IMG/VR virus record: IMGVR_UViG_3300022198_005692
Location: 1 to 56,102 of that record
Strand: one strand, 5' to 3'
DNA: 56,102 nt
From: a virus
Made by a program: the position numbers and the translations under genes. Below are positions 34,301 through 43,576 of the stretch, piece after piece. Numbering within the stretch: the first letter of the stretch is position 1; every line of letters starts with the position of its first letter. Under the pieces are notes generated by a model. It saw only the letters and a program-made list of their open reading frames with translations, had not been told where the DNA came from and did not search any database.

Positions 34301-36243
34301 TACATAAAGTACGGGGCAAAATACTTCATATACCCTGCCTTTTGGCAATCTACCACCACACATTCTTTATACACCACTTTGCGATTTAACCTATAAATTT
34401 TCTTATAGAGGTTAATAAGTCGCTGAACGTCACACTCACTCATTCGATCCACTCTCACCTGACTCTCAATACCTCCTAACTCCATCTCAGATGAGGAACT
34501 AACCATAGAATCTTCTGGGGAGATATACGGAGCCTTTTTAATCTCTTCGATAAGCCTCCGTACTCCGTGAGCAATTTCACCTGGTGAGGTATACTCATCG
34601 ATATGAAGTCGGGAATTAGAAGCATCTGCCTCAGAATCACCAGAAGAGATAATCCGCTGGAACCCAACATCATCAAGCGAGCCATCAAACTTAGAGGCAA
34701 TGATTTTGGCAACCTTGTCTTTCTGGGTCTTATCATCCAGGTCGTTATCCTCGTCAAACTCAGAAAAATCAAACAACTCAAGATGGGCACCTGGGTCGCC
34801 TCCAAAAGCGCCCATAGAGCCGTTTTCCACGTCCTGTGGGTTTTTATCCTCGGACATTGGCGCCTGGCCCTCAAGCCCGCCCGGGGGTGCTCCGCCGGGA
34901 GGCATGCCGCCCATCATCTGGCTCATATCCACCTTGCCAAGAGACGGAATCTCAAGTTTATCTCTTACCCAATCAAGGTCCTTGACTTCGTAGCCAATGG
35001 CCTGGAGCTGGGTAAGCATTTGAACAATCTTAACGGGGTCTTCGCGTTGCTCTAGATCGTCGAAGTTCCTACGGAGACGAGGAATCGGTGCCCCTGGATA
35101 GTTAAGTTCAACAATCCAGCGAATAAGAGTTGCATTAAGCGTCTCATCCAACTCTTCCGAAAACGCCTTAGCTTTACGCATACGCACCGAGTCGGAAATT
35201 TGATCACGGGCATAAGATCCAACATTGCCTGTCTCTTGGCCAACAGTATTCTCTCCATTGATCACAAAACTGATTTGTTGATCCACATACTCAATCAGTT
35301 TTTCATATACCTCTGAGCGACCTTGACTCTCAAGCCAGCTAATATCCATCTCATCAGGGACAACAATAGCTGTCTCTTGACCAAGGCGTTGGAGAGCGGT
35401 GAAAAGGGCGTTTACCTCATCTTCGGGCGTGCCAAGTGAGAACTTACCGACCGCAGTGGGAGTGGTATGCTTATCCGCATACTGCAGCCAGAAAGACATC
35501 AGAGTCCGTCTGAATTCCACGAGGCTATAGAGCTGGCGGCCGAGGCCAGTGCCATACGGATCCATGAAGTTGCTATAGCACCAGTGTCTATGGATGATCA
35601 TAGAACGGAGGGGAAGGGCAATACCTTCTACCGAGCTCTCCACAGTGAGTAGGCGTGGGGAGATTGTACCGTCCTCATTAAGGACAAAAAGAAACCTTCT
35701 CGGATCGCGGATTTTAATTTCGGATGGGACAATGTAATTTCCCTGTCTCATCCAGCATATCTCACCGATGCTAATTCCAAGGATAAGAGATTCACATAAC
35801 CCTCTGATAAATGTATCAAATGCGGAGTTAGAACTCACCAACATCTCTTTACCATATGCCTGGCGGGTATTCGTGCCCATACGGTAGAGTACTTGACGGA
35901 CAAACTCTGCCACCTCCTCGTCACGATCGGACGGACTTGCTGGATCTACCTCCCATTTACGTTGGATAATCTCTCCTGTTAATTTCTCCCATGCAGATAT
36001 AATTTGGCTGTCATTAAACAGCCGCATGTACTTCTCGATTGCTCGAGGTCCGCCACCACCTTCCTCAATAAGGATATCATCACGACGAGGAAGGATCGTG
36101 CCACCTGTGATGTACCCATTTCCCGCAAAAGCATAAGGATCGGCCTTATACCCCGCAAGACCGCCCTGACCTACTCCTAACGAGAAGTATCTGTCATAAT
36201 ATCCCGTTTTGGGTTTTGTTATTGAAGGGCGGTCGTCGGCCAT
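34300..36243 (-). CDS. Portal protein, Mu gp29/DUF935 type
   Basis: 647 residues. Residues about 60-430 match the DUF935 family: ISAWEKLTGEIIQRKWEVDP, ESLILGISIGEICWM, DPYGTGLGRQLYSLVEFRRT then ADKHTTPTAVGKFSLGT, AIVVPDEMDISWLESQG, FVINGENTVGQETGNVG and ELDETLNATLIRWIVELNYP. The portal forms the dodecameric DNA channel at the head vertex. The C-terminal 200 residues are an extra region: a GGMPPGGAPPGG linker, an acidic patch and a short Cys-containing end (GYMKYFAPYFM). AGG precedes the ATG by 7 nt, and a GTTTAAAG lies 38 nt upstream. Confidence 0.9.
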   Translation of the reverse strand: MADDRPSITKPKTGYYDRYFSLGVGQGGLAGYKADPYAFAGNGYITGGTILPRRDDILIEEGGGGPRAIEKYMRLFNDSQIISAWEKLTGEIIQRKWEVDPASPSDRDEEVAEFVRQVLYRMGTNTRQAYGKEMLVSSNSAFDTFIRGLCESLILGISIGEICWMRQGNYIVPSEIKIRDPRRFLFVLNEDGTISPRLLTVESSVEGIALPLRSMIIHRHWCYSNFMDPYGTGLGRQLYSLVEFRRTLMSFWLQYADKHTTPTAVGKFSLGTPEDEVNALFTALQRLGQETAIVVPDEMDISWLESQGRSEVYEKLIEYVDQQISFVINGENTVGQETGNVGSYARDQISDSVRMRKAKAFSEELDETLNATLIRWIVELNYPGAPIPRLRRNFDDLEQREDPVKIVQMLTQLQAIGYEVKDLDWVRDKLEIPSLGKVDMSQMMGGMPPGGAPPGGLEGQAPMSEDKNPQDVENGSMGAFGGDPGAHLELFDFSEFDEDNDLDDKTQKDKVAKIIASKFDGSLDDVGFQRIISSGDSEADASNSRLHIDEYTSPGEIAHGVRRLIEEIKKAPYISPEDSMVSSSSEMELGGIESQVRVDRMSECDVQRLINLYKKIYRLNRKVVYKECVVVDCQKAGYMKYFAPYFM

Positions 36244-36251
36244 TCTTTTAC

Positions 36252-36443
36252 CTACTCTGAAGGTTTATCATCTTTTTTATCTTTAAACTTAGACTGATCG
36301 ATATAGACTACATCAAGGTCGAGGATGATGTCACGGAGTTCTTCAGCTGTGATTTCTCCGTTCTCGTATCGTTCAATGGCCTCTTCTGCTCCGTCGACAA
36401 TTACATTTTGCCCGGCGGTAAGTACATTTATGCCTTTTTCCAT
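36252..36443 (-). CDS. Small acidic/helical protein upstream of the portal
   Basis: 63 residues: GAEEAIERYENGEITAEELR then DIILDLDVVYIDQSKFKDKK. The EEAIERYENGEITAEELRDI pattern resembles short helical protein-interaction domains. Overlaps the preceding gene by 16 nt and ends 8 nt before the portal, so it may be a portal or assembly cofactor, but no family is recognised. The codons for its C-terminal KFKDK region carry the GTTTAAAG element in front of the portal. Confidence 0.6.
   Translation of the reverse strand: MEKGINVLTAGQNVIVDGAEEAIERYENGEITAEELRDIILDLDVVYIDQSKFKDKKDDKPSE
36281..36288 (-). promoter_or_regulatory. GTTTAAAG promoter candidate for the portal gene
   Basis: Minus strand AAGTTTAAAGATAAAAAAG, inside the C-terminal codons of the preceding gene, 38 nt from the portal ATG. 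It could be coding chance (Lys-Phe-Lys) but matches the GATAA extension of two intergenic copies. Confidence 0.4.
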
Positions 36444-37405
36444 TTTTCTTGGTCCTCACGAGTAGAGTTTAAAATGTCATAGAGTTGTTGCTGCCACTTC
36501 TCCTCAAAAGAGGCGATATGAAGATGCCATTTCTTCGGCCACTCAGCGGCTGAGTAGCGATGCTCTAGCTCTTCAGGGAGGGTTGTGGTAAATACTTTTC
36601 GCAAGGCCCCCACCCCTGCAGCTACAAAGTTCTTGCGATTCTTCGTATAGTATTTTTCCAAGATCTCCAAAGAGACATAGGGGAAAGTTTTCTCAAATTC
36701 TGAGAATAATGGCGAGTTCTTAATATCATATTTGCTCTCTTCGACAATTTTTTCAGAGACATACATGTACGCTTCATCCAAGATCTCTCCGATAAGTGTT
36801 ATGTTGAATGGGCATTGCTCATAGTCATTGATCTCTTTCCAGAAGACTTTTAGAGATTCATACGCGGCAACTATACTATGCTTACTAAACTTAGAAAGTT
36901 TTTCTCCTACTTCTTTTTTCAAAGAAGGAATATAACTCATATCAGAAGCCTCTGGCCATTTTGCTGCTCGGTGTGAACAGCCTGAAACCCAAAGGAATAT
37001 GATCAGAAGAGTTTTAATCCGCCCCTCTTTTAGATCTTTTAGCGGAAGAACATTATTCTCATTTACATGAAAATACCAGTTTTCAAAAAGTTTTGTCGCC
37101 CGCTCATTAGCTCCCTCCCAAACCCGAGTCTTTGAAATCATCCCGAGGTGCTTATCAGTACAAGCCCCATAAGAACTTAGTTCATTGAATTTTTTATCTT
37201 CTTTTGAAAATTCTGAGTCGGATTTTACCGGAGAGGATCGACGGGAGGATGATGCGCTGAGCCTCAATTCCTCAATCTTCAGCTCATGAGCAAATGTCGC
37301 TTCTGTCTTCCAACGGTCATACTCAATTAGCCTATCCAGAATAACCTCATAGGCTGATTCATTTTTCAATTCTGAGGCAATACTAACTAGTTGTTGAAGT
37401 TCCAA
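36428..37405 (-). CDS. Unknown protein in the portal operon
   Basis: 325 residues, largely helical, with no recognised motif. A Ser-rich linker lies near residues 50-70 (LSASSSRRSSPVKSDSEFSK), followed by helical and Trp-containing segments (KTRVWEGANERATKLFENWY, HLHIASFEEKWQQQLYDILN). Not a terminase: no Walker motif and no RNaseH-like Asp/Glu pattern. Its position just upstream of the portal genes suggests a head-assembly or maturation role, but nothing in the sequence proves it. Confidence 0.6.
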   Translation of the reverse strand: MELQQLVSIASELKNESAYEVILDRLIEYDRWKTEATFAHELKIEELRLSASSSRRSSPVKSDSEFSKEDKKFNELSSYGACTDKHLGMISKTRVWEGANERATKLFENWYFHVNENNVLPLKDLKEGRIKTLLIIFLWVSGCSHRAAKWPEASDMSYIPSLKKEVGEKLSKFSKHSIVAAYESLKVFWKEINDYEQCPFNITLIGEILDEAYMYVSEKIVEESKYDIKNSPLFSEFEKTFPYVSLEILEKYYTKNRKNFVAAGVGALRKVFTTTLPEELEHRYSAAEWPKKWHLHIASFEEKWQQQLYDILNSTREDQEKWKKA

Positions 37406-37832
37406 GTTTCCGTAAAGCGACGTCGATATACCCTATTATATCACGGTAGGTATTGGTATCAATCACTTTGTTAAACAACTTAGGATCTACTCGTCCTAGA
37501 TCCATGCCAGCAGTCAAGATACGATCTATGTACTCATAGACAGAATTACCAGGCTCCTCATACATAAAAATAATCGGGCCATCATTACCTTCTAGGCCTT
37601 CTACGACCCCCAAAGTCTTAAAAATCTCCCCGAGAGTCCCACAATCATATCCACAGAACACGATAAAATCAGCGGATTTAATGGCAGGATCGGTTAACCC
37701 CTGCCTTGTCTTCAACTCAACTCCATCCTTTTCTGTCAGCACCTGCTCAAGGTGTACCGCCATCTTATTCATGTCCGACATCTCATCGACATTTTTCCCC
37801 TTGAGGAGGAGTACGGAGATTTTTGATTGCAT
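37383..37832 (-). CDS. Small Rossmann-like protein, LOG-like signature
   Basis: 149 residues. Alternating strand/helix pattern KISVLLLKG, SADFIVFCGYDCGTLGEIFK, GPIIFMYEEPGNSVYEYIDR suggests a Rossmann-type fold. FCGYDCGTLGEI resembles the GGxGTxxE loop of LOG/nucleotide hydrolase-like proteins, with the Pro missing. A nucleotide- or cofactor-binding role is inference. First gene of the minus-strand head operon; its GTTTAAAG element is back to back with the one for the plus-strand gene at 37897. Confidence 0.55.
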   Translation of the reverse strand: MQSKISVLLLKGKNVDEMSDMNKMAVHLEQVLTEKDGVELKTRQGLTDPAIKSADFIVFCGYDCGTLGEIFKTLGVVEGLEGNDGPIIFMYEEPGNSVYEYIDRILTAGMDLGRVDPKLFNKVIDTNTYRDIIGYIDVALRKLGTSTTS

Positions 37833-37854
37833 TGATCGATCTTAAGTCCCATAG

Positions 37855-37875
37855 CTTTAAACTTAAAGTTTAAAG
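37855..37875. promoter_or_regulatory. Back-to-back GTTTAAAG elements (divergent promoters)
   Basis: CTTTAAACTT (37855-37864) and AAGTTTAAAG (37866-37875) form a perfect inverted repeat around one A. The left arm gives a minus-strand GTTTAAAG 23 nt from the ATG at 37832; the right arm gives a plus-strand one 22 nt from the ATG at 37897. A further GTTTAAA follows at 37875-37881. Confidence 0.65.
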
Positions 37876-37896
37876 TTTAAAAAAGCGAAGTGGCAG

Positions 37897-40800
37897 ATGA
37901 GTTCAGCTCTGATAGAAATACTGAGTCCTAGAATTTCTGTAATCATCTCTCAAGGTTTTTCTGCCTATGAGAGACAATTTGGATCGTTTAATACGGACAA
38001 GCAGAGAAAAGAACTCGAGAATGTAGTCAATAAGTTATTCCCAATTATTATTGAACGGATACAGAATGGCGATCCAGTATCAATCGATCCTCTAAAAACC
38101 ATTATTCTTGAGGGACTGTTTGCGGTAGGTATTGGTCAGCCATATCCCTCAGAATTATTTGACTCAATTATCAATGTTATCGAGTCATATGCCAATGAGT
38201 TGCCCGGTGGTTATACAGAATTCCTAAGAACTATTAAGGAATACGGGAACCTTATCAAAACCGGGGTTGCTGATATTAATTTTTTCTCGGCATCTTCAGT
38301 TTTTGACATTCTTCAAACCCCAGAAGAGTATCAATATTCCGAAGATCAGTTTCACTTCTCGCCATTGCAGATTGACGAAAATTCTCGTAGGTTATATACC
38401 CTTCTCCCTAAAGAGAGATACTGGGAAACTTTCCGCGAGTTATCTGATGATACCTCATACTCTCCACTGAGCTATAATAGGGTGGCCGGGCAGATTGGCA
38501 AACCATCCTACCGTCTTGCAATAAATTACGATGATTTAATCATCTACGAGGGAGAGTTATATAAACTCAATTCAAATATCTCTTCCCCATCACGGGAATT
38601 TTTTGAACCGACTCAGTGGACTAAGTATACCTCAAAAAGACTTAATTCGCTGGCAAGATTTAAAGCGGTCTTCGATAAAAACATCGAGCAGTACTACGTT
38701 GGGTTTTTGGAGAATGGCTTTGATATCAACTCGATCTCCTCCGACTCTAAGATAGAGGATTATGCTCCAGCGACTGTGGTAAATGAAGGTCTCCTTTCCA
38801 CAACCTTCGGTGGAGAAGGTAAAGCATTGTTCAGTGCGATCAAAAGGTTGAAGTCTTTGGCGGATTATTTTGGGGCTTATGAGGGGTCTATTGTAGGTGG
38901 GGTGGAGTATATTACCAAATACTCTGAGTACCTTTTCGCATGCGCCTATGGTCGTAATGAAGGTGGGGCATTTGAAATTATCAATAATCAAACCTCTTTT
39001 GGAAGATTTGATATACTTTTTGTATCAAAAACTACTACTAATAGAATTCCCGGTCTGAATTTCTTAAAGGGATTTATTAAACTAAGGTCCTTTGCTCATA
39101 GACAGCAGATGACTGACGCTATAGATATCTCAAAACAAACAATAACCTATAACCCGATTTACATCCAGTATAAGGATGGAGTGGCGGATAGATATGTACC
39201 TAAAGTTAAAAAGGATACCTATACCCTAGCTCCACAAATCGATTTACTTCTCTCCAGCCTAGAAACTCTTTATAATAGGTGTCTGTATCTAGGTGATTTA
39301 ACAAAAGCAACTCTGGATTCTTTGGATGATAGAGGGAGGTTGGCTGGTTATGAAGGGTTGGGATCTCTTGAACCACAATTAAAAGAACTTCAAAGAATAT
39401 TCCCTCCGAGTTCTTATATCAATGACCTACCCGCTGGAGTCGGACCTGGCCTATCTGGTAGTATCAAGTTCTTACTCGAGGCATACTCTCGCCTATCAAG
39501 AACATTTATCTTCACACAATTACCAGGCAAGTCATTAGAATTCATACTAGAAGTCTCCTCAGCGATCAATGAGCAGATAAAAAATATCATTGACACAATA
39601 AACAAACTCAGTATCTCCTCATTCTCTTACCTACCAAACATCTCGACAAAATCCTTCCAGTCTCAAAATACCGCGATTATTAGTTTCTTGAGATCTCTTG
39701 GGTTCAAAGACGCTGAGATCAATAACCTCCTGCAGGCGAGTAATTTTACCGAGTTGGTGGCATCCTTTGCTCCAATTTCTGACTCAAATGACCTCAAATC
39801 GTTTCTAAAGGGTTTTGAGTTATCGCAATTAATTTATGAGATCGGGGGAGATGAGGGTATTAATGCCTACCTTTCATTCCTCTACTCAACATCAGACCTT
39901 GATGGGCTATTAAATATCCTATCAATAGCTCAAAAGGATAAATCAAAGGCTACCTATATCCAGATCAGTCAGTATCCTAAGTTAGTAGGTTTGTTAATCG
40001 GACTTACTTATGCAATCGATCCGAATCAGTTAGTTAAGTTTACCAAACTACTTGGACAAAATAACCTAACCCTACTTGAGTCGATTACTTATCTCTTCCA
40101 ATCTGGCCAAGAGAATATCATCAAGTCCAGAGACAATGTTGAGATTCTCCAACCAATTATCGACCAAGTCATTCAAGGGAACTATTCTGATCCCTTTGCT
40201 TCCCCCGATCTTACATACCCTCAGGCCAATAAGACGGTTCCCATCGCCCTTAAGCAGTGGACAGAACTTCTTGGTGATAATTTGGGCAATATTCCTTCTA
40301 TTAGTTTTATTAGAAACCTTTATGATAAGTCGGTAGGTCTAACCGCAAAAGAACTCATCGGGATTTTAGGCACCACCTCCCCTATAACTCCATTGGGGCA
40401 GATGTTGGATGGGTTTAATGGGGGGAATTTTACGAGGTTTATTCAGTATGCCAACATTACCGGCCTTGGGATAAAACTTGGGTATTACAAAAACTCATCT
40501 CAGCTAAATAACTTCAAACTAGAGCAACGCGCGTCATCTCTGGGTATCCTTCCATTATTAGAAGCATTAGAGAATACTGTCGAGGCAATCAATATCATTA
40601 ATATTATCTTTGAATCAAATCTAGATTATACCCATACCTCTGAAAATAGCGAAAGACTACAAACTCTCCTAAACGCTCAGAATAAAACTTATGAGTCATT
40701 GAGCGAGACTGTATCCAGATTACTTTCTTCTACCGAGGAGGAAAACACCCCATCAATCAGAACTTTTGCTGGCAACGCTCCGATCCTTGAGTCTCCTGGA

Positions 40801-41793
40801 GTAGGTAATTCTAGATTACCAAATAGGATCCCGGTTATTAACTCAATAACCCCAGAACAGTACAGAATTCTCTTTACTCAAGGGGGAGGGGTTACATCTA
40901 TTGTTCAGTCCCTCCCCAAAGAAACTGCCTCAGGGCTCATCAATAACTTTATTAAGTTTGCCGAGGGTAATAAACTCATTAATCTAATCGACCAAACTGA
41001 CGAGCCGTTATCTCTATCCGAGACAACACGCAGAGATATATCTTGGCAACCAGCAACTCAATATGAAGCCCCACCTGCTGAAATTGTAATCCAACCTCTA
41101 GAGTACCAAGTACCTGGAATTTATTTAGATGAGGAGGGCGTAACTGGCCAATTAAAGTCTAATGTTCTTGGAGTTACATACAAAGAACAATCAGCTCTCA
41201 ATTTTCCTATCCCGTCTCAGTTATTAACTCAGTTTGATCCAGTGGCCTCTTGTCAGAGATTCGGTGGGGATAACTGCCAAGAACTTTATGCCGACGTGGC
41301 GGAGAGATGCGTTAATGAGTTAAATAAATCTATCTATCCAGAAGAGTATAAGACGATTCCTGGGGTACCCTCATCCGCAATCTCAATAGATAGACCACTT
41401 GGCTCATTTGCTGAGTTCAAACCTTCTAATGCTTTTGTTTCAACATCTCAGTACAATACCCCACCGGCTTACGTATCCCTTTTAGGTCAGAGTCTTAATG
41501 GATTTGGCAACAAAGGCGAGCCAATTACATCCCAAGTATACTCCAGTCCATTGGTATTCTCTTCAGGTGGTGGCGAGATCGCAGAATACAACAATACAGA
41601 ATTTGGAATTATTGAGGGTATAAAGGCTAAGTTAGAAAAAAATACAGAGTTCAACTGCGCAATGTTCGACTCTCCATTTGAATATCAAATCTGTATGAAT
41701 ATTATTAAATGTAAGAAATTTGCAGTACCATTTGAAGGAAAGTATTCTTTAGACTTCTGTCCTAAGACCCTCGCTGGAGGGAGATTAAAATGA
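37897..41793 (+). CDS. Very large (1298-residue) virion protein of unknown function
   Basis: Starts ATG 37897, 22 nt after the promoter candidate. Mostly helical, with a Trp-aromatic stretch near residues 165-245 (YDDLIIYEGELYKLNSNISS then FFEPTQWTKYTS) that resembles a carbohydrate-binding-like insertion. The C-terminus is Cys-rich (SCQRFGGDNCQ, ERCVNELNKSIYPEEY, FEYQICMNIIKCKKF). No catalytic motif, signal peptide or membrane segment is clear. Its size, position at the head of a tail-gene cluster and mixed helical body would fit a tape-measure-like or baseplate protein, but it lacks the coiled coils of a tape measure, so the role is unknown. Confidence 0.65.
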   Translation: MSSALIEILSPRISVIISQGFSAYERQFGSFNTDKQRKELENVVNKLFPIIIERIQNGDPVSIDPLKTIILEGLFAVGIGQPYPSELFDSIINVIESYANELPGGYTEFLRTIKEYGNLIKTGVADINFFSASSVFDILQTPEEYQYSEDQFHFSPLQIDENSRRLYTLLPKERYWETFRELSDDTSYSPLSYNRVAGQIGKPSYRLAINYDDLIIYEGELYKLNSNISSPSREFFEPTQWTKYTSKRLNSLARFKAVFDKNIEQYYVGFLENGFDINSISSDSKIEDYAPATVVNEGLLSTTFGGEGKALFSAIKRLKSLADYFGAYEGSIVGGVEYITKYSEYLFACAYGRNEGGAFEIINNQTSFGRFDILFVSKTTTNRIPGLNFLKGFIKLRSFAHRQQMTDAIDISKQTITYNPIYIQYKDGVADRYVPKVKKDTYTLAPQIDLLLSSLETLYNRCLYLGDLTKATLDSLDDRGRLAGYEGLGSLEPQLKELQRIFPPSSYINDLPAGVGPGLSGSIKFLLEAYSRLSRTFIFTQLPGKSLEFILEVSSAINEQIKNIIDTINKLSISSFSYLPNISTKSFQSQNTAIISFLRSLGFKDAEINNLLQASNFTELVASFAPISDSNDLKSFLKGFELSQLIYEIGGDEGINAYLSFLYSTSDLDGLLNILSIAQKDKSKATYIQISQYPKLVGLLIGLTYAIDPNQLVKFTKLLGQNNLTLLESITYLFQSGQENIIKSRDNVEILQPIIDQVIQGNYSDPFASPDLTYPQANKTVPIALKQWTELLGDNLGNIPSISFIRNLYDKSVGLTAKELIGILGTTSPITPLGQMLDGFNGGNFTRFIQYANITGLGIKLGYYKNSSQLNNFKLEQRASSLGILPLLEALENTVEAINIINIIFESNLDYTHTSENSERLQTLLNAQNKTYESLSETVSRLLSSTEEENTPSIRTFAGNAPILESPGVGNSRLPNRIPVINSITPEQYRILFTQGGGVTSIVQSLPKETASGLINNFIKFAEGNKLINLIDQTDEPLSLSETTRRDISWQPATQYEAPPAEIVIQPLEYQVPGIYLDEEGVTGQLKSNVLGVTYKEQSALNFPIPSQLLTQFDPVASCQRFGGDNCQELYADVAERCVNELNKSIYPEEYKTIPGVPSSAISIDRPLGSFAEFKPSNAFVSTSQYNTPPAYVSLLGQSLNGFGNKGEPITSQVYSSPLVFSSGGGEIAEYNNTEFGIIEGIKAKLEKNTEFNCAMFDSPFEYQICMNIIKCKKFAVPFEGKYSLDFCPKTLAGGRLK

Positions 41794-42605
41794 AAAAACT
41801 CCATTCGTTTTTTAAAGTAGCATCCAAGGATGTAAAAACATTATCCTTTGGGTTAAAACTTCCAGAAAATTTTAACTACTTAGACCTCCCAGGTTCATCC
41901 GGTACGTATGTAAATAACTCTGCCAAATTGTACAAACAAATGGTAGATTCATTCCTACTCGAGGTAAATATTGATGATAGGTACGTGGGTAATCCGGCAG
42001 AATTAAAACTTACCAACCAGGATCTTCTCACATGGGAAGATCACTGGATCGATGCCAATTCCGGCAGAATTATTGACCCTAAGATTGAGCGGATAAACCT
42101 ACAGAAGAATAAGTTAGTCCATGCAAATTTTAATCTTACTAGGAATGCATTGAAGTACATCAATCTTGAAGGTAATAAAAGCATGAGAGGAGTCTTCATC
42201 TGCGATGCTCCGCGACTAGAAGTTTTAAATATCTCCAACTGTCAAGCCCTTGATATAATCAATTTAGGAAACAATAGATCTATCAAAGCACTTATTGCAA
42301 AAAATTGCAATCTATCCTCCGCCTTGCAAGAAAGATTACTCCGTGACTTTAGGCCCACTTACGCCGCATCTTCCAATGCCTCGTTTTCGATGTTCAGAAA
42401 AACTTACGAAACAGTCTTAGACCTGAGAGGTAGTGAGATTGATTGGGGGAATAGAAGGGTGGCATCTAAGATTAGGATGTTACTCTGCAATAATTGGCTG
42501 GTGCTTTGGGACAATCCCCCACCCGTTTCGATTATCCCGCCACAAATGTATGCGTTTTTTACAACTAATCTTGAAGAATCTCTGATTAAAGAATACTATG
42601 GCTGA
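41790..42605 (+). CDS. Small leucine-rich-repeat protein
   Basis: 271 residues. LRR-like units: IERINLQKNKLVHANF, ALKYINLEGNKSMRGVFI, RLEVLNISNCQALDIINLGN, RSIKALIAKNCNLSSALQ (about residues 95-185). Overlaps the previous gene in an ATGA, so translation is coupled. Likely a virion protein or a partner of the giant LRR protein at 10467; both use the same LxxLxLxxN-type repeat. C-terminal 60 residues (TYETVLDLRGSEIDWGNRRV) contain a final repeat and a Trp-rich tail. Confidence 0.65.
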   Translation: MKKLHSFFKVASKDVKTLSFGLKLPENFNYLDLPGSSGTYVNNSAKLYKQMVDSFLLEVNIDDRYVGNPAELKLTNQDLLTWEDHWIDANSGRIIDPKIERINLQKNKLVHANFNLTRNALKYINLEGNKSMRGVFICDAPRLEVLNISNCQALDIINLGNNRSIKALIAKNCNLSSALQERLLRDFRPTYAASSNASFSMFRKTYETVLDLRGSEIDWGNRRVASKIRMLLCNNWLVLWDNPPPVSIIPPQMYAFFTTNLEESLIKEYYG

Positions 42606-42616
42606 GAGAAATATTT

Positions 42617-42640
42617 GGTTTAAATACTTATATAAAGATA
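42617..42640 (+). promoter_or_regulatory. GTTTAAA promoter candidate for the ATC-start fibre gene
   Basis: GGTTTAAATACTTATATAAA then GATA at 42617-42640. Box-to-ATC distance is 37 nt, in the normal range; to the TTG at 42707 it would be 82 nt. Confidence 0.55.
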
Positions 42641-42661
42641 TAAACAGCGAGGGGTAGTAAA

Positions 42662-43576
42662 ATCGCGGACTTACGTTTTAGATTTATTGAAGATTATGCC
42701 GGGGGATTGCTTAATATCTCCAGACAAGAAATCTCAACAACCGGAGAGGTTCTCTCCCAAGACGGACTTACTACCGAAGGGACGATCTTTGTCGAGGATG
42801 GTAGTGGGGTTAAAAGCGGATTGAAGTTGGGCGTGAGTCTGGCAGAGGTGATGGACCCTACCACGGATATGGGGATTGTCAATGTCCGTTACGGAGATCG
42901 TACCTATGCAAAAGTACGTGATCTTAGAATTTTTACCACCGCCATCGCTTCAGCTCAATCCGCTCTTTCTGAGGCAACCTCAACATCCATCTCAAATCTT
43001 GAAACAGCATTCCAACTCCTTGAAGATGACATCAACTCTCTGGAGGAAAATCTTCAGAGTAATATCTCAAATGAAAGAGAAAAGATCCAAGAACTCACTA
43101 TAAACCAGAACGAGTTGACAGATACAATCAATTCATTGTCGACTTCCGTTAATACTCTAGTATCTAGAGTGGAATCTTTATCAAAACAGGGTGGTGACGA
43201 TTTATCTATATCAGGTAATCTAACAGTTGCCGGGGAAACTATACTCACAGAACTAACTGTAGATAATCAAATTATTTTAAAAGAAGTAAAGGAAAAAGTA
43301 TATACATTGTCTGGATCTGATATAAATCCCGCTAATGGCTCTATCCAGACTAAAACTCTAAGTTCTAGCCAAATTACATTCTCTGAGAGTTTAGAAGAAG
43401 GTCAAACAGTTGTCTTAATGCTGGAAGGAGGGGGTTCTGCGGCTGTTTCATGGCCGAGTATGACTTGGGTTAGCGCACAGGGTAATACTCCACCGACATT
43501 GACCGCAAAAGATACGTTGGTTTTTTGGAAAGTGGGAACTCAGGCATATGGAGCATATATTGGAAGTTACGCGTGA
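42662..43576 (+). CDS. Tail fibre with coiled-coil shaft, probable ATC start
   Basis: 304 residues from ATC 42662, or 289 from TTG 42707. Evidence for 42662: GAGGGG seven nt upstream, a normal distance to the GTTTAAA box, and an open frame reading (M)ADLRFRFIEDYAGGLLNIS, a typical fibre N-terminus. Residues near 105-165 form a coiled coil (SISNLETAFQLLEDDINSLE, NTLVSRVESL). The C-terminus (VSWPSMTWVSAQGNTPPTLT then FWKVGTQAYGAYIGSYA) is a common fibre tip domain. Rare AUC starts are known in bacteria but unusual, so a point change from ATG is also possible. Confidence 0.7.
   Translation: MADLRFRFIEDYAGGLLNISRQEISTTGEVLSQDGLTTEGTIFVEDGSGVKSGLKLGVSLAEVMDPTTDMGIVNVRYGDRTYAKVRDLRIFTTAIASAQSALSEATSTSISNLETAFQLLEDDINSLEENLQSNISNEREKIQELTINQNELTDTINSLSTSVNTLVSRVESLSKQGGDDLSISGNLTVAGETILTELTVDNQIILKEVKEKVYTLSGSDINPANGSIQTKTLSSSQITFSESLEEGQTVVLMLEGGGSAAVSWPSMTWVSAQGNTPPTLTAKDTLVFWKVGTQAYGAYIGSYA

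Noticed and set aside
34300-34363. Longer HNH gene start at 34363
   Set aside because: The first 21 codons overlap the portal gene, and the family start MNYLKH at 34300 with TAATG coupling fits better.
34603-35055. Plus-strand frame opposite the portal gene C-terminus
   Set aside because: Shadow of the portal coding frame; no motif.
37897-41793. Tape-measure protein call for the 1298-residue product
   Set aside because: It lacks the long coiled-coil or repeat structure and the usual place after the chaperones, so I kept it as unknown.
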